64,000 nt of DNA from NCBI GenBank assembly GCA_049446715.1, contig JBMTQX010000001.1, positions 62,001 to 126,000 on the forward strand, in the 5' to 3' direction. Source of the stretch: Eutrophocola sp049446715. GTDB taxonomy: Bacteria; Pseudomonadota; Gammaproteobacteria; Pseudomonadales; Pseudohongiellaceae. Both the position numbers and the translations under genes were made by a program. Of this stretch, positions 9,068 through 17,522 are shown piece by piece. The notes beneath the pieces were generated by a model. The model made no database searches, was not told where the DNA came from, and worked only from the letters and a program-made list of their open reading frames with translations. Within the stretch, counting starts at the first letter, position 1. Each line of letters starts with the position of its first letter.

Positions 9068-9473
9068 GGGCTTGTAACGACAGGATTTCGGCAGTGGTAT
9101 TATTCTGACAGATGCTTGGAGCAGTGTCTTGCTTGTCGCTATGCACCAACATGAAACACATAAGCGCTATTTTGGTGCGACTTTTCCGTCAAAACAGTGC
9201 AATTTCCTGTTTTCCCCGGCCAGGGCCAGCCACGCTGTATCGGGATCAGTGACACGGAAAAAACTCTGTATTTATCGGCCTTTAGGCTGATATTCCCCTT
9301 TTTTACCCCCAAGGCGTGAGGTACACTTGAGGGCCTTTTTGCACCGTTATGTACCATTGGCAAGTCAGGTATACAAATTGCATAACGGTGGTCTCAACCT
9401 ATAAAAATCTTTATCACATCACGTCATAAAGAGCTTATAACGACAAACGACAAAGCTAGGAGTAAAGATCATC
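9068..9473. other. Intergenic region between kinase and glutamine synthetase genes
   Basis: This 406-bp stretch between divergent genes holds the promoters of both. Besides the glnII promoter listed separately, I see an imperfect hairpin followed by T-rich sequence at about 9310-9336 (CCCAAG...CTTGAGGG then CCTTTTT), which could end a short leader transcript. No convincing ORF is present. Confidence 0.5.
9378..9405 (+). promoter_or_regulatory. sigma70-type promoter of the glutamine synthetase gene
   Basis: TTGCAT (9378-9383), a 16-base spacer and TATAAA (9400-9405) lie about 70 bp before the ATG. I found no properly spaced sigma54 element here, so control appears to differ from that of the glnK/amt block. 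Confidence 0.55.
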
Positions 9474-10484
9474 ATGAAATCCAAGTTGGAATATATCTGG
9501 CTCGACGGCAACACGCCGACTCAGGGCATGCGCAGCAAAACCATGGTCCGCAATGACTTTGGCGGTACGCTGGAAGAATGCCCGATGTGGTCATTCGACG
9601 GCAGTTCAACCAACCAGGCCGACGGCAGTTCTTCTGACTGTCTGCTGAAGCCGGTTGCCATCATCCCGGATCCCGATCGTGCCAATGGTTACCTGGTCAT
9701 GACCGAGGTACTGAACGCCGATGGTACCCCGCATTCCACCAACAGCCGTGCCAGGATTGATGATGATGACGACGACTTCTGGTTTGGTTTTGAGCAGGAA
9801 TACTTCCTGTGGGATCCCGACACAAACCTGCCTCCCGGCTTCCCGCACTCCGGTTACCCGCGTCCACAGGGCCCTTACTACTGTTCAGTAGGTGCCAAGA
9901 ACGCTTACGGCCGTGCCATCATTGATGAGCACCTGGATCTGTGTCTGGCCGCCGGTATCAACGTTGAAGGTATCAATGCGGAAGTGGCTGCAGGTCAGTG
10001 GGAATTCCAGGTCTTTGCCAAGGGTGCCCAGCGCGCCGGTGATGAAACCTGGTTGGCCCGTTACCTGCTGGAGCGCACTGCCGAGAAATACGGTATGGCC
10101 ATCGAATGGCATCCGAAACCCCTGGGTGACACTGACTGGAACGGTTCCGGCATGCACGCCAACTTCTCCAACGGTGTTATGCGCGAGTCCGGCAAGCAGG
10201 AAGTCTTCACCAAGATCTGTGAAGAGTTCGGCAAGAACATAGAGCGTCACATCAGCGTTTACGGTGCCTACAATGACCAGCGTCTGACCGGTAAGCACGA
10301 AACACAGTCCATCAACCAGTTCAGCTACGGTGTATCTGACCGTGGTGCCTCCATCCGTATCCCGGTAGGTACTGTGGAAGATGGCTGGAAAGGCCGTCTG
10401 GAAGACCGTCGTCCAGCTTCCAACGCTTGTCCGTACGCTGTTGCTGCGGCCATCGTCAAAACCACCAAGGAAGCTGGTGTGTAG
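9474..10484 (+). CDS. glnII: Glutamine synthetase, class II (eukaryotic type)
   Basis: ATP-dependent condensation of ammonia with glutamate to glutamine in the cytosol. At 336 residues it is the short GSII class, not the roughly 470-residue GSI of most bacteria. Visible GSII features: N-terminal beta-grasp part with LEYIWLDG and WSFDGSST, the active-site block FGFEQEYFL near residue 103, GINAEVAAGQWEFQ near 165, NGSGMHANFS near 224 and the C-terminal EDRRPASNACPY. GSII lacks the adenylylation Tyr of GSI, so it is not controlled by GlnE. The ATG has AGGAG at 9458-9462. It is a single-gene unit with its own promoter and terminator. The glnK/amt genes 5 kb away suggest shared use in nitrogen supply. 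Confidence 0.95.
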   Translation: MKSKLEYIWLDGNTPTQGMRSKTMVRNDFGGTLEECPMWSFDGSSTNQADGSSSDCLLKPVAIIPDPDRANGYLVMTEVLNADGTPHSTNSRARIDDDDDDFWFGFEQEYFLWDPDTNLPPGFPHSGYPRPQGPYYCSVGAKNAYGRAIIDEHLDLCLAAGINVEGINAEVAAGQWEFQVFAKGAQRAGDETWLARYLLERTAEKYGMAIEWHPKPLGDTDWNGSGMHANFSNGVMRESGKQEVFTKICEEFGKNIERHISVYGAYNDQRLTGKHETQSINQFSYGVSDRGASIRIPVGTVEDGWKGRLEDRRPASNACPYAVAAAIVKTTKEAGV

Positions 10485-10514
10485 CTGACGTCGCAAGACT
10501 TCTGTAAGCCGAAA

Positions 10515-10548
10515 GGCCCTGGGGATCACCATCCTCAGGGCCTTTTTT
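10515..10548 (+). terminator. Rho-independent terminator of glnII
   Basis: GGCCCTGGGGA pairs with TCCTCAGGGCC around a short loop and is followed by TTTTTT; it begins 31 bp after the stop. Confidence 0.9.
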
Positions 10549-10599
10549 ATTTAAGATGGCAAAATATTCTATCGCTGTAGCTGCTGCGCTCGTAAATAC

Positions 10600-10673
10600 G
10601 GCGTTAAAAGATTTTTCGGGGCTCGGGCCCGTATTGGCGTACTGTGCCCGGCCTCCGAAAAATCTTTTGCCTT
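10600..10673. repeat. Dispersed inverted-repeat element, copy A
   Basis: A perfect 14-bp inverted repeat, AAAAGATTTTTCGG (10606-10619) and CCGAAAAATCTTTT (10655-10668), encloses 35 bp that can fold again (GGGC/GCCC, GTA/TAC). It is flanked by GGCGTT on the left and GCCTTG on the right. A second element with the same frame (GGCGTT...AAAAACC...GGTTTTTGCCTAG) lies after fusA. The stem sequences differ between copies while ends and layout agree, as in REP/MITE-like families. The rest of the 355-bp gap (10485-10839) shows no convincing gene. Confidence 0.55.
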
Positions 10674-10839
10674 GTCTTTCTTTCGCTCGCGACGCCACCT
10701 GCATCTGGACATGATGGGCGCTTGCTTGTCAAACGCCTGCCTGACGGCGTGTTGGGCTATGGGATAGCGGTGTATTTACCGGGAGGCTACATTTGTGATT
10801 TCATCAAGCTTACATAGGCAACGTTCCCGGAGAACCGAG

Positions 10840-12042
10840 ATGTCGAGAATTCTAATCACTGCAGGTCTTTTGCTGGCTACGCAAGGTGTCTGGGCGCAGC
10901 CGCAGTTCCAGGTGCCCCAGTTACCTGAAGGTGAGGGCAAGCAGTTGGTGGAGGTGGCGTGTTACAGCTGCCACAGTTCCTTCAATATCGTCACCTCAGC
11001 CGGGTATGGCAGCGCCGAGGAATGGAAGCACGTGTTTTCGGGCATGGTGAATCTCGGGGATGCCCAGGCGGATACCATTGCCAGCTACCTGGCGGAGCAT
11101 TTTCCTGCCGATCCCGAGCGCCGTCCCAGGCTGATACCGGGTGACACTGAGATTACCTTCCGTGAGTGGGTTGTTCCGACACTGGGCCAGCGGGCCCGGG
11201 ACCCGGTGGAAGCCCCGGACGGCAGTATCTGGTGGACGGGTATGTGGGCAAGCCTGGTGGGCCGACTGGATCCCGAGACTGGCAAGATGGATGAGTACCG
11301 GCTCCCGCTGGCGGCACGCCCCCACAGTATCGTGCCGGATGCAGAAGGCTATATCTGGTATACCGGCAACAGCAATGCCACCATCGGCCGACTGGATCCA
11401 AATACCGGCCTGATTACCCAGTACGAGACCCAGGCGAGGGATCCGCATTCCGCCACTTTCCACCCCAATGGCAATCTCTATTTCACCGCCCAGGGCGCCG
11501 GCATGCTGGGCCGGCTGGACCCTGACACTGGTGAGATCACCGAGGTGCCCTCGGAGCCAAGGCCCTATGGCATACAGGTGGCTGCCAATGGCACGGTTTG
11601 GGTCGCTTTCAACGGCACCAACAAGATTGGTGCCATGGATCCGGAAACCCTGGCAATCCGTTATTACGAGATTCCCAACGAGGCGTCACGTGTCAGGCGT
11701 CTGGGGCTGGATAGCAACGGCCTAGTCTGGTTTGTGAATTCCTCGCAGGGCAAGATCGGACGCCTCAACCCTTCCACTGGCGATATAACACAATGGGATT
11801 CCCCCAGCGGGCCAACCTCACACCCTTATGCGCTGGCCGTGATAGACGACAAGGTCTGGTATAACGAATCCGGCATGCGACCCGATGCCCTGGTCCGGTT
11901 TAACCCAGAAACGGAATCCTTCCAGAGTTGGGCGATTCCCTCCGGCGTTGGCATTGTCCGTAATATGTGGGTCACCCGAGACGGCAACTTGCTGATCCAC
12001 CAGAGCAGTTCAAACCGCATCGGGTTGGTGGAGATCGAATGA
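10840..12042 (+). CDS. Secreted streptogramin-lyase-like beta-propeller with c-type haem motif
   Basis: The 400-residue protein begins with a signal peptide (SRILITAGLLLATQGVWAQ). Residues 41-45 are CYSCH, a c-type haem attachment motif, inside a short cytochrome-like domain (about 25-95). From about residue 110 there are repeated propeller blades with the pattern GxIWxT...IGRLDPxTG, typical of the Vgb (virginiamycin B lyase) family. The ATG at 10840 is preferred over an in-frame GTG at 10795 because GGAGAA lies just before it and the signal peptide then starts properly. Antibiotic lysis is unlikely for a haem-fused periplasmic form; a redox or sensing role is an inference. It stands alone with a terminator. 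Confidence 0.85.
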   Translation: MSRILITAGLLLATQGVWAQPQFQVPQLPEGEGKQLVEVACYSCHSSFNIVTSAGYGSAEEWKHVFSGMVNLGDAQADTIASYLAEHFPADPERRPRLIPGDTEITFREWVVPTLGQRARDPVEAPDGSIWWTGMWASLVGRLDPETGKMDEYRLPLAARPHSIVPDAEGYIWYTGNSNATIGRLDPNTGLITQYETQARDPHSATFHPNGNLYFTAQGAGMLGRLDPDTGEITEVPSEPRPYGIQVAANGTVWVAFNGTNKIGAMDPETLAIRYYEIPNEASRVRRLGLDSNGLVWFVNSSQGKIGRLNPSTGDITQWDSPSGPTSHPYALAVIDDKVWYNESGMRPDALVRFNPETESFQSWAIPSGVGIVRNMWVTRDGNLLIHQSSSNRIGLVEIE

Positions 12043-12056
12043 GCGCCTCAGGCGCG

Positions 12057-12086
12057 AAAAAAATCCGGCCATGGCCGGATTTTTTT
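12057..12086. terminator. Bidirectional terminator between convergent genes
   Basis: AAAAAAATCCGGCC-AT-GGCCGGATTTTTTT is nearly a perfect palindrome, with an A-run on one side and a T-run on the other. It serves the propeller gene on the plus strand, and its T-run reaches into the TAA stop of the minus-strand gene. Confidence 0.9.
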
Positions 12087-14217
12087 ATTCTGCGGAATAC
12101 TGGTCAATCAACTGCTGGAACTCACCGGCATATTGCATTCTCGGATCCAGTTCTATGGCACGACGCATGAACGGTATAGCTGCCTGCATGTTGCCTGTGT
12201 TGATGTAGTAGATTGCTTGATTACCGACTGTTGGGGGAAATTCGCCATGATACTGCACAAATTTTTCATAATAATATTCAGTCATGCCGTAATCCTGAAG
12301 ATTGATGGACATGGTATGAAGCATGTTGTACGTGTTCTGGATCTTGCTCAGGGTTTCTTCCGGTTCGGTTTTTAAGCGGTCATATAGTTCCTGCAATCCG
12401 GCAAGATCATTTTTTTGCTGGAGCAACTGCATTTTCATGAACTCACCAAGGTAGTAGTCCGGCCGTTGATTCTCTATGGTGCGCTCTATCCATATTTCTG
12501 CCTGGGGCAGATTGCCCATGGCCATGTAAGTCTGTGCTGCCAGGGCGCTGTTGGCCGTCACATTGGGCCAGTATTCCAGAATGGGTGTGACGGCATTCAG
12601 AATAAGCTGTTCCTGGCCCCGGCCCTGCAAGGCTTCCGCGACACTGCGGGTGCCCGTGATGTAAGCCTGGTTGAAGATCGGATTGATCGGTTTCCAGGCA
12701 CCTGCCTGCTTGCCAGAAATGACACGGTTGAGCGAGTGGATGTCCCACAGCCAGAGCAGGTCATTGATTGAAATCAGGGTAAACAGCATAGCCGTGACGG
12801 CAAGAGCTCCCTTGTTGAACCAGGGCTTCAGGGAAAAGGAGACGGTATTACCTTCGATGTTTTCCGAGCCTTTGATAATCAAGGCCATGTAGAAAGGCAT
12901 GATGACCAGCGGTACTGGCAACTGGTAGGGAAAACTGAGCTGGGCATTCAACATGCTGCCGGTGACAGCGATGGTCAGCAGGGCAAAGAGAATGCGATTC
13001 TTGCCTTCGCTTCTCAGGATCAGCTTGTACAGCGTGATGCACATGGTCACGATAATGCCGAGAATAAGCAGCAGGCCGAGCAAGCCTAACTCGACCATGA
13101 TTTCGAGTAGGTCATTGTGGGCGCGTTGTACACCAATCACCCGGAAAGCCTGGTTATTGCTGTTATTGACGTTATCGAAGAAGCTGCCCAGTCCGGTGCC
13201 AATAAAGGGACTGTCCTTGATCATGTCGATGGTGATACCCCAGATGAGATAGCGCTCACCGCCGCTTTGTTCAGCCGTGGAAGCTACTGCAGTTGAAATG
13301 GATGACAGTTCATAAATCGCGATTTCCCAGAAAGGCACAAAACCGTCCTGGTTGAAATTCACGAGGACAGCAAACAGCAATACCGCTGCGGCGCCGGCCT
13401 TGGTTTTTTTGGTATTCCAATGCAGCCATTCTTGGCGTTTTCTGAAGTCTAGAAGAATAAACAGGCTGACCAGGAAGATTTCCAGGCCTATGGCCAACCA
13501 TACCGCACGGGTGCGCGTGAAAAACAGGTAGGTCAGCAATAAGGACATGGTAATTGCGTAATACCAGGTGCGCCCGGTTTCGAGATTTTCCTTGAACAGG
13601 AAATACAGGGGCAGCATCGCTGTGAGCACCATGATCTGACCTGCCATGTTGCCATTGCCGAAGGTTGAGGACGGAAATGCCGTTTGCGGCACGATATCCA
13701 GTCCGAACAGGTACTGGCCTATCCCGATGAGTGCGACACCGAGTCCGCCAAGAATTACCAGGTTGATGACGGTATCGAGGTTTTTCTCGCTCTGGGTGAT
13801 GTGCAGACCGAGCACGAACATGATCATACCGGCATACCACTTGTTCCATTTATAGACCCAGAAATCGGGGTTGGCGGCCCAGACAAGGGACAATGTACCT
13901 GCGATGAAGAGCAGGCCAAAGGCTACACGGGCCGGGGAGAAAGTCAGAACCGCCGTTTTCTTGTTGCGATGCAGCCAGAACCAGAGCAGGAAAATGAAGG
14001 ACAGGTAAATTTGGGAAGCATAGGACTTCAGCTCCATCGGTGTGGCGATCGGGGGATATGTCCATGCCCCGACAAGGCAGATCACGGGAATGATCAGGGC
14101 AAGCCAGAACGCCGGAAATTCAGCCTCCTTGTTTTTCACGATGACCGCAGGCTCGGCGTTCTGAGCAGCCGCTGCCGGTTGCTGTTTAACCTTTTTGACT
14201 TTGCTCTTTTTTGCCAT
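12085..14217 (-). CDS. O-antigen ligase/polymerase family membrane protein with TPR-like tail
   Basis: A 710-residue polytopic protein. A Lys/Ala-rich cytosolic N-terminus (1-33) is followed by about 12-13 membrane helices up to about residue 500. Wzy_C/O-antigen ligase hallmarks are the periplasmic-loop segment around HNDLLE (367-372) with E-x-G after it, TRTRAVW (234-240) and SSTFGNGNMAG (183-193), a pattern also seen in PglL/PilO-type O-oligosaccharyltransferases. The last 200 residues are helical repeats (ANSALAAQTYMAMGNLPQAE..., QAIYYINTGNMQAAIPFMRRAIELDP) like TPRs. It could ligate O-antigen or glycosylate pilins or other proteins. No sugar-synthesis genes are adjacent, so the substrate is open. 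Confidence 0.8.
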   Translation of the reverse strand: MAKKSKVKKVKQQPAAAAQNAEPAVIVKNKEAEFPAFWLALIIPVICLVGAWTYPPIATPMELKSYASQIYLSFIFLLWFWLHRNKKTAVLTFSPARVAFGLLFIAGTLSLVWAANPDFWVYKWNKWYAGMIMFVLGLHITQSEKNLDTVINLVILGGLGVALIGIGQYLFGLDIVPQTAFPSSTFGNGNMAGQIMVLTAMLPLYFLFKENLETGRTWYYAITMSLLLTYLFFTRTRAVWLAIGLEIFLVSLFILLDFRKRQEWLHWNTKKTKAGAAAVLLFAVLVNFNQDGFVPFWEIAIYELSSISTAVASTAEQSGGERYLIWGITIDMIKDSPFIGTGLGSFFDNVNNSNNQAFRVIGVQRAHNDLLEIMVELGLLGLLLILGIIVTMCITLYKLILRSEGKNRILFALLTIAVTGSMLNAQLSFPYQLPVPLVIMPFYMALIIKGSENIEGNTVSFSLKPWFNKGALAVTAMLFTLISINDLLWLWDIHSLNRVISGKQAGAWKPINPIFNQAYITGTRSVAEALQGRGQEQLILNAVTPILEYWPNVTANSALAAQTYMAMGNLPQAEIWIERTIENQRPDYYLGEFMKMQLLQQKNDLAGLQELYDRLKTEPEETLSKIQNTYNMLHTMSINLQDYGMTEYYYEKFVQYHGEFPPTVGNQAIYYINTGNMQAAIPFMRRAIELDPRMQYAGEFQQLIDQYSAE

Positions 14218-14432
14218 AACTATCCAGAATCGGGGTGGACCAGCCTTCGCCGGGCGGTGATCGGGCCAATGAAATGGCGAGCATTATACAGCACTGCAAC
14301 CGGTCCGCATGCCTGTTTACCGGGCCATTGTGGACAAAAAACCCAAAGACTTTTATCCTCTGCCGGCCATTTCTATTAATTCAGGGGCCGGTGATGATCA
14401 AGGGGGTTGTCGGTTCCTCAGGGGAAGAAAAA

Positions 14433-15266
14433 ATGAAGTACATTTTGCAGACAGGCGGGGTTCTCCTGCTGGCTGGCGTTCTTGGTTGTTCCATGGCAAG
14501 TGCCCAGACCGCAGCTGAGCGTCGTGAGCAGCTCAGCCGGATGATTCCGTCACATCCAGGTCAGTTAGGCGCCCTGGCGCCGGAAAACCTGGAAAAAGAC
14601 AGACCGGCGCCACCCTTTGACCTGACCGGCACCTGGTTTGTTGACCTGAGCGAAGGATTTTCGAACTTCATGTTCGGACCACCGTATCCCGAGTTCATTG
14701 GTCAGACCAAACTCGATTTTGAGGAAGGTCAGCGTGCCAGGGCTGAAGGCAGGCCTTACCGGGATGCCATTGGCCAGTGTTTTCCAGCCGGGATTCCAAT
14801 GATCATGACCCGGGTGTGGCCTATCGCCATGATCCAGTTGCCGACAGCCATTTACATGGTGTCCAACTTCAATAACAGTTTCCGCCAGATTTTCCTCGAT
14901 GGGCGTGAGTATTCAGATCCGAACCTGGTGATCTATACCTACAATGGTGAATCTCTGGGGCATTGGGAAGGCGAGGAACTGGTTGTCAACACAAAATATA
15001 TTGAAACCTACAACCACTTTATAGATGCCGGTATTCCAATCTCCGAAGAGTTTCAGGTGCAGGAAAGAATGCGCCTGCAGGAAGACGGGGAAGTTCTCGA
15101 AATTGAATACATTATGACCGACCCGAACGGCTGGGTGGGTGAGTGGCACAACACCAAGCGCTGGCTGCGCGTCGATAATACTGACATCGGCGAAGTGGAG
15201 TGCCTGCCAGACCTTAATGACAACCTCCCGAGCACACAGGCTGGCCAGGCCGGCCTGCAACGGTAA
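14433..15266 (+). CDS. Secreted protein of unknown function, paired with DUF6152 gene
   Basis: Predicted exported protein of 277 residues: signal peptide KYILQTGGVLLLAGVLGCSMASAQ. Cys at VLGC could be a lipobox, but a plain cleavage after ASAQ also fits. The mature part has motifs such as PPFDLTGTW, IFLDGREY and GHWEGEELVVNTKYIETYNHF, which I know from conserved hypothetical proteins of marine gammaproteobacteria that often precede DUF6152 genes. The ATG at 14433 follows AGGGGAAG; longer starts at 14235 or 14394 would bury the signal peptide. The next gene begins 28 bp downstream, so they probably form an operon. Function unknown. Confidence 0.75.
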   Translation: MKYILQTGGVLLLAGVLGCSMASAQTAAERREQLSRMIPSHPGQLGALAPENLEKDRPAPPFDLTGTWFVDLSEGFSNFMFGPPYPEFIGQTKLDFEEGQRARAEGRPYRDAIGQCFPAGIPMIMTRVWPIAMIQLPTAIYMVSNFNNSFRQIFLDGREYSDPNLVIYTYNGESLGHWEGEELVVNTKYIETYNHFIDAGIPISEEFQVQERMRLQEDGEVLEIEYIMTDPNGWVGEWHNTKRWLRVDNTDIGEVECLPDLNDNLPSTQAGQAGLQR

Positions 15267-15294
15267 GCTCCCGTCAAATCACAGGACTAGATTC

Positions 15295-15726
15295 ATGAAA
15301 CCTTTAAATACAGTTCATAAAGCCGCAGGCGTTTGCGCGCTTGCTTCAGCTCTGTTGGCCATACCCGCTGTTGGCCACCATTCCACTGCCGCGTTTGACA
15401 GTGATGCAGTCGTTAAAATCGAGGGAGAGGTGACCCAGGTCAGATGGATTAATCCGCACGCTTCTTTCAAGGTTGAAGGCACTGCAGATACCGGTCCGGA
15501 CGGACTTTGGACCATCGAAATGACAGCGCCAAACATCCTGATAAACCAGGGCTGGAAGCGTAACTCCTTGCAGGTCGGCGACAAGGTTACCGTGTTTGCC
15601 AATCCGCTTCGTAACTCCATTACGCTCAATGATGGTAGCCAGGGCGGCTTGTACGTCGGTGTGGTCCTGAAGGATGGTTCCACACTCGGTCGTACCGATG
15701 GCAAAGGCCAGGGCAGCGACCGCTAG
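15295..15726 (+). CDS. DUF6152 family secreted protein
   Basis: Small exported protein of 143 residues. A signal peptide (1-26, ending SALLAIPAVGHH) is followed by the DUF6152 signature HHSTAAFD, then GEVTQVRWINPHASFKVEG and a compact beta-rich domain with GDKVTVFANPLRN. Histidines right after the cleavage site (HH at about 27-28) could bind metal, but that is inference. The start at 15295 is the first ATG giving a signal peptide. It follows the preceding secreted-protein gene by 28 bp and is closed by a terminator. Biochemical role is not known. Confidence 0.8.
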   Translation: MKPLNTVHKAAGVCALASALLAIPAVGHHSTAAFDSDAVVKIEGEVTQVRWINPHASFKVEGTADTGPDGLWTIEMTAPNILINQGWKRNSLQVGDKVTVFANPLRNSITLNDGSQGGLYVGVVLKDGSTLGRTDGKGQGSDR

Positions 15727-15745
15727 AACAACCACTGGAAACAGC

Positions 15746-15780
15746 AAAGCCGGAATCATGTGAGTGGTCCCGGCTTTTTT
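15746..15780 (+). terminator. Rho-independent terminator after DUF6152 gene
   Basis: AAAGCCGG (15746-15753) pairs with CCGGCTTT (15770-15777), followed by further T residues. Confidence 0.8.
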
Positions 15781-15842
15781 ATGCCGGCCTTACAGGTATG
15801 GCAAAACCGACCAGGCTGGCTTGCATTGCCGGAATGACAAGC

Positions 15843-15875
15843 AAAAAAAAAGCGCCACATAGGTGGCGCTTTTTT
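15843..15875. terminator. Bidirectional terminator after amt
   Basis: AGCGCCAC-ATAG-GTGGCGCT is flanked by an A-run before and a T-run after. On the minus strand it ends the glnK-amt transcript 15 bp after the amt stop. Confidence 0.92.
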
Positions 15876-15889
15876 CAGGACTTGAGAGA

Positions 15890-17143
15890 TCAGTTCTGGC
15901 TGACGAACTCGGGGTAGGCTTCCATACCACACTCCGCCAGGTCGACACCTTCGTACTCTTCTTCTTCGGATACACGCAGACCGATCACGGCTTTGATGAT
16001 GAACCAGAAGATCAGGCTGGAGACGAATACCCAGATGAAGATCACGGCGATACCCATCAGCTGTCCACCAATGGTAGCGGAATCGTTGCCGGAAAAAATA
16101 ACAGCGATGAGACCCCAGATGCCCACGATACCGTGAACAGAAATCGCACCAACCGGATCGTCGATTTTGATTTTGTCCATGAAGAGGACGGCGAAGACAA
16201 CCAGAATGCCGCCTACAGCACCAATCAGGGTAGCCCCCAGGCCACCCCAGTTGAGAGGTTCGGCAGTAATGGCAACCAGGCCAGCCAGTGCACCGTTCAC
16301 AGCCATGGTCAGGTCGGCTTTGCCGAACATGAACTGGGAAACGATCAGGGCAGCGATCAGGCCACCACATGCAGCAGCGTTGGTGTTGACGAATACATCA
16401 GAAACCGCGTTGGCTTCACCCACGTTGGAAACCATGAGCTCTGAACCACCGTTGAAACCGAACCAGCCCATCCACAGGATGAACATGCCCAGTGCGGCCA
16501 GCGGCAGGTTGGCACCCGGAATGGCGTTTACGGAACCGTCGGCACCGTATTTACCTTTACGTGGTCCAAGCAGCAGGACACCGGCCAGCGCAGCAGAGGC
16601 GCCGCACAGGTGAACCACACCGGAACCGGCGAAATCCTGGAAGCCGGCAGCGTCAAGGAAACCGCCGCCCCATTTCCACATACCCTGCAGCGGGTAGATC
16701 AGGCCAGTCATGACAACGGCAAACGCCAGGAAGGCCCAGAGTTTCATGCGCTCTGCAACGGCACCAGATACGATTGACATGGCCGTCGCAACGAATACCA
16801 CCTGGAAGAAGAAGTCAGAGGCACCTGAGTAGTAGGTATCACCACCACTGGCAATGACTTCCTCGGCAGAGGCATTGGCAATGCTGTTGCCAAACCATGA
16901 GTCGGGAATGTAGCCGCCGGCTGAACCGCCGTACATGATGGTGTAGCCCATCACCAGGTACATGGTACAGGCGATGGCAAACAGTGCGACGTTCTTAGTC
17001 AAAATTTCTGTGGTGTTTTTGGCACGGACCAGACCAGCTTCGAGCATTGCGAATCCGGCTGCCATCCACATGACAAATGCGCCCATTACCAGAAAATAAA
17101 AGGTATCTAAGGCGTACTGAAGTTCAATAATAGAATTTTCCAT
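15890..17143 (-). CDS. amtB: Ammonium transporter (Amt), glnK-linked
   Basis: Inner-membrane ammonium channel, 417 residues, with the Amt fold of 11 helices. The twin pore histidines are His178 (VVHLCG) and His337 (SVHGIVG); the family signature FGFNGGS lies at 228-234. Unlike E. coli AmtB there is no cleavable signal; the N-terminus (ENSIIELQYALDTFYF) leads directly into helix 1. AGGAGGG precedes the ATG. It lies 40 bp after glnK on the same strand, the usual glnK-amtB operon in which the PII protein plugs the channel when nitrogen is plentiful. Transcription is probably from the sigma54 promoter upstream of glnK. Confidence 0.95.
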   Translation of the reverse strand: MENSIIELQYALDTFYFLVMGAFVMWMAAGFAMLEAGLVRAKNTTEILTKNVALFAIACTMYLVMGYTIMYGGSAGGYIPDSWFGNSIANASAEEVIASGGDTYYSGASDFFFQVVFVATAMSIVSGAVAERMKLWAFLAFAVVMTGLIYPLQGMWKWGGGFLDAAGFQDFAGSGVVHLCGASAALAGVLLLGPRKGKYGADGSVNAIPGANLPLAALGMFILWMGWFGFNGGSELMVSNVGEANAVSDVFVNTNAAACGGLIAALIVSQFMFGKADLTMAVNGALAGLVAITAEPLNWGGLGATLIGAVGGILVVFAVLFMDKIKIDDPVGAISVHGIVGIWGLIAVIFSGNDSATIGGQLMGIAVIFIWVFVSSLIFWFIIKAVIGLRVSEEEEYEGVDLAECGMEAYPEFVSQN

Positions 17144-17183
17144 ACTAAGCCCTCCTGAAAGACTCGTATAATTTTATTTTTGG

Positions 17184-17522
17184 TTAGATGGCGTCGTCGC
17201 CGGTTTCACCGGTACGAATACGGATGGCTTCTTCGATAGAGGAAACAAAAATCTTACCGTCACCGATCTTGCCTGTGTTGGCAGCCTTCGAAATGGTTTC
17301 GATAGTCTGTTCAAGAGCGCTGTCTTTCACTACTACTTCCACTTTCAATTTTGGGAGGAAGTCGACGACATACTCAGCACCGCGATACAGTTCAGTATGT
17401 CCTTTCTGTCGGCCAAAACCCTTCACTTCCGTAACGGTGATCCCCTGGACTCCAATTTCTGACAGGGCCTCCCTGACGTCATCAAGCTTAAATGGCTTGA
17501 TAATCGCATTTATCATTTTCAT
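17184..17522 (-). CDS. glnK: PII nitrogen regulatory protein GlnK
   Basis: Small trimeric signal protein, 112 residues, the normal PII length. The T-loop holds the uridylylation site Tyr51 in TELYRGAEYVVDF; the B-loop TGKIGDGKIFV and C-terminal RIRTGE bind ATP/ADP and 2-oxoglutarate. It is placed as GlnK rather than GlnB because it heads an operon with amt. It senses carbon and nitrogen state and gates Amt; it can also act on NtrB and GlnD-dependent cascades, whose genes are not in this window. The 215-nt leader from the predicted sigma54 start is long. Confidence 0.95.
   Translation of the reverse strand: MKMINAIIKPFKLDDVREALSEIGVQGITVTEVKGFGRQKGHTELYRGAEYVVDFLPKLKVEVVVKDSALEQTIETISKAANTGKIGDGKIFVSSIEEAIRIRTGETGDDAI

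Noticed and set aside
9359..9383. TGGC...TTGC before glnII as a sigma54 promoter
   Set aside because: The spacing is about 9 bp too long; a sigma70 promoter overlaps it.
10456..10704. 82-codon minus-strand frame after glnII
   Set aside because: Runs through the terminator and the inverted-repeat element; explained by the repeat, not by coding.
13684..14379. 231-codon plus-strand frame within the O-antigen ligase-like gene
   Set aside because: Composition is that of reverse-read membrane helices; the gene on the other strand has clear family motifs.
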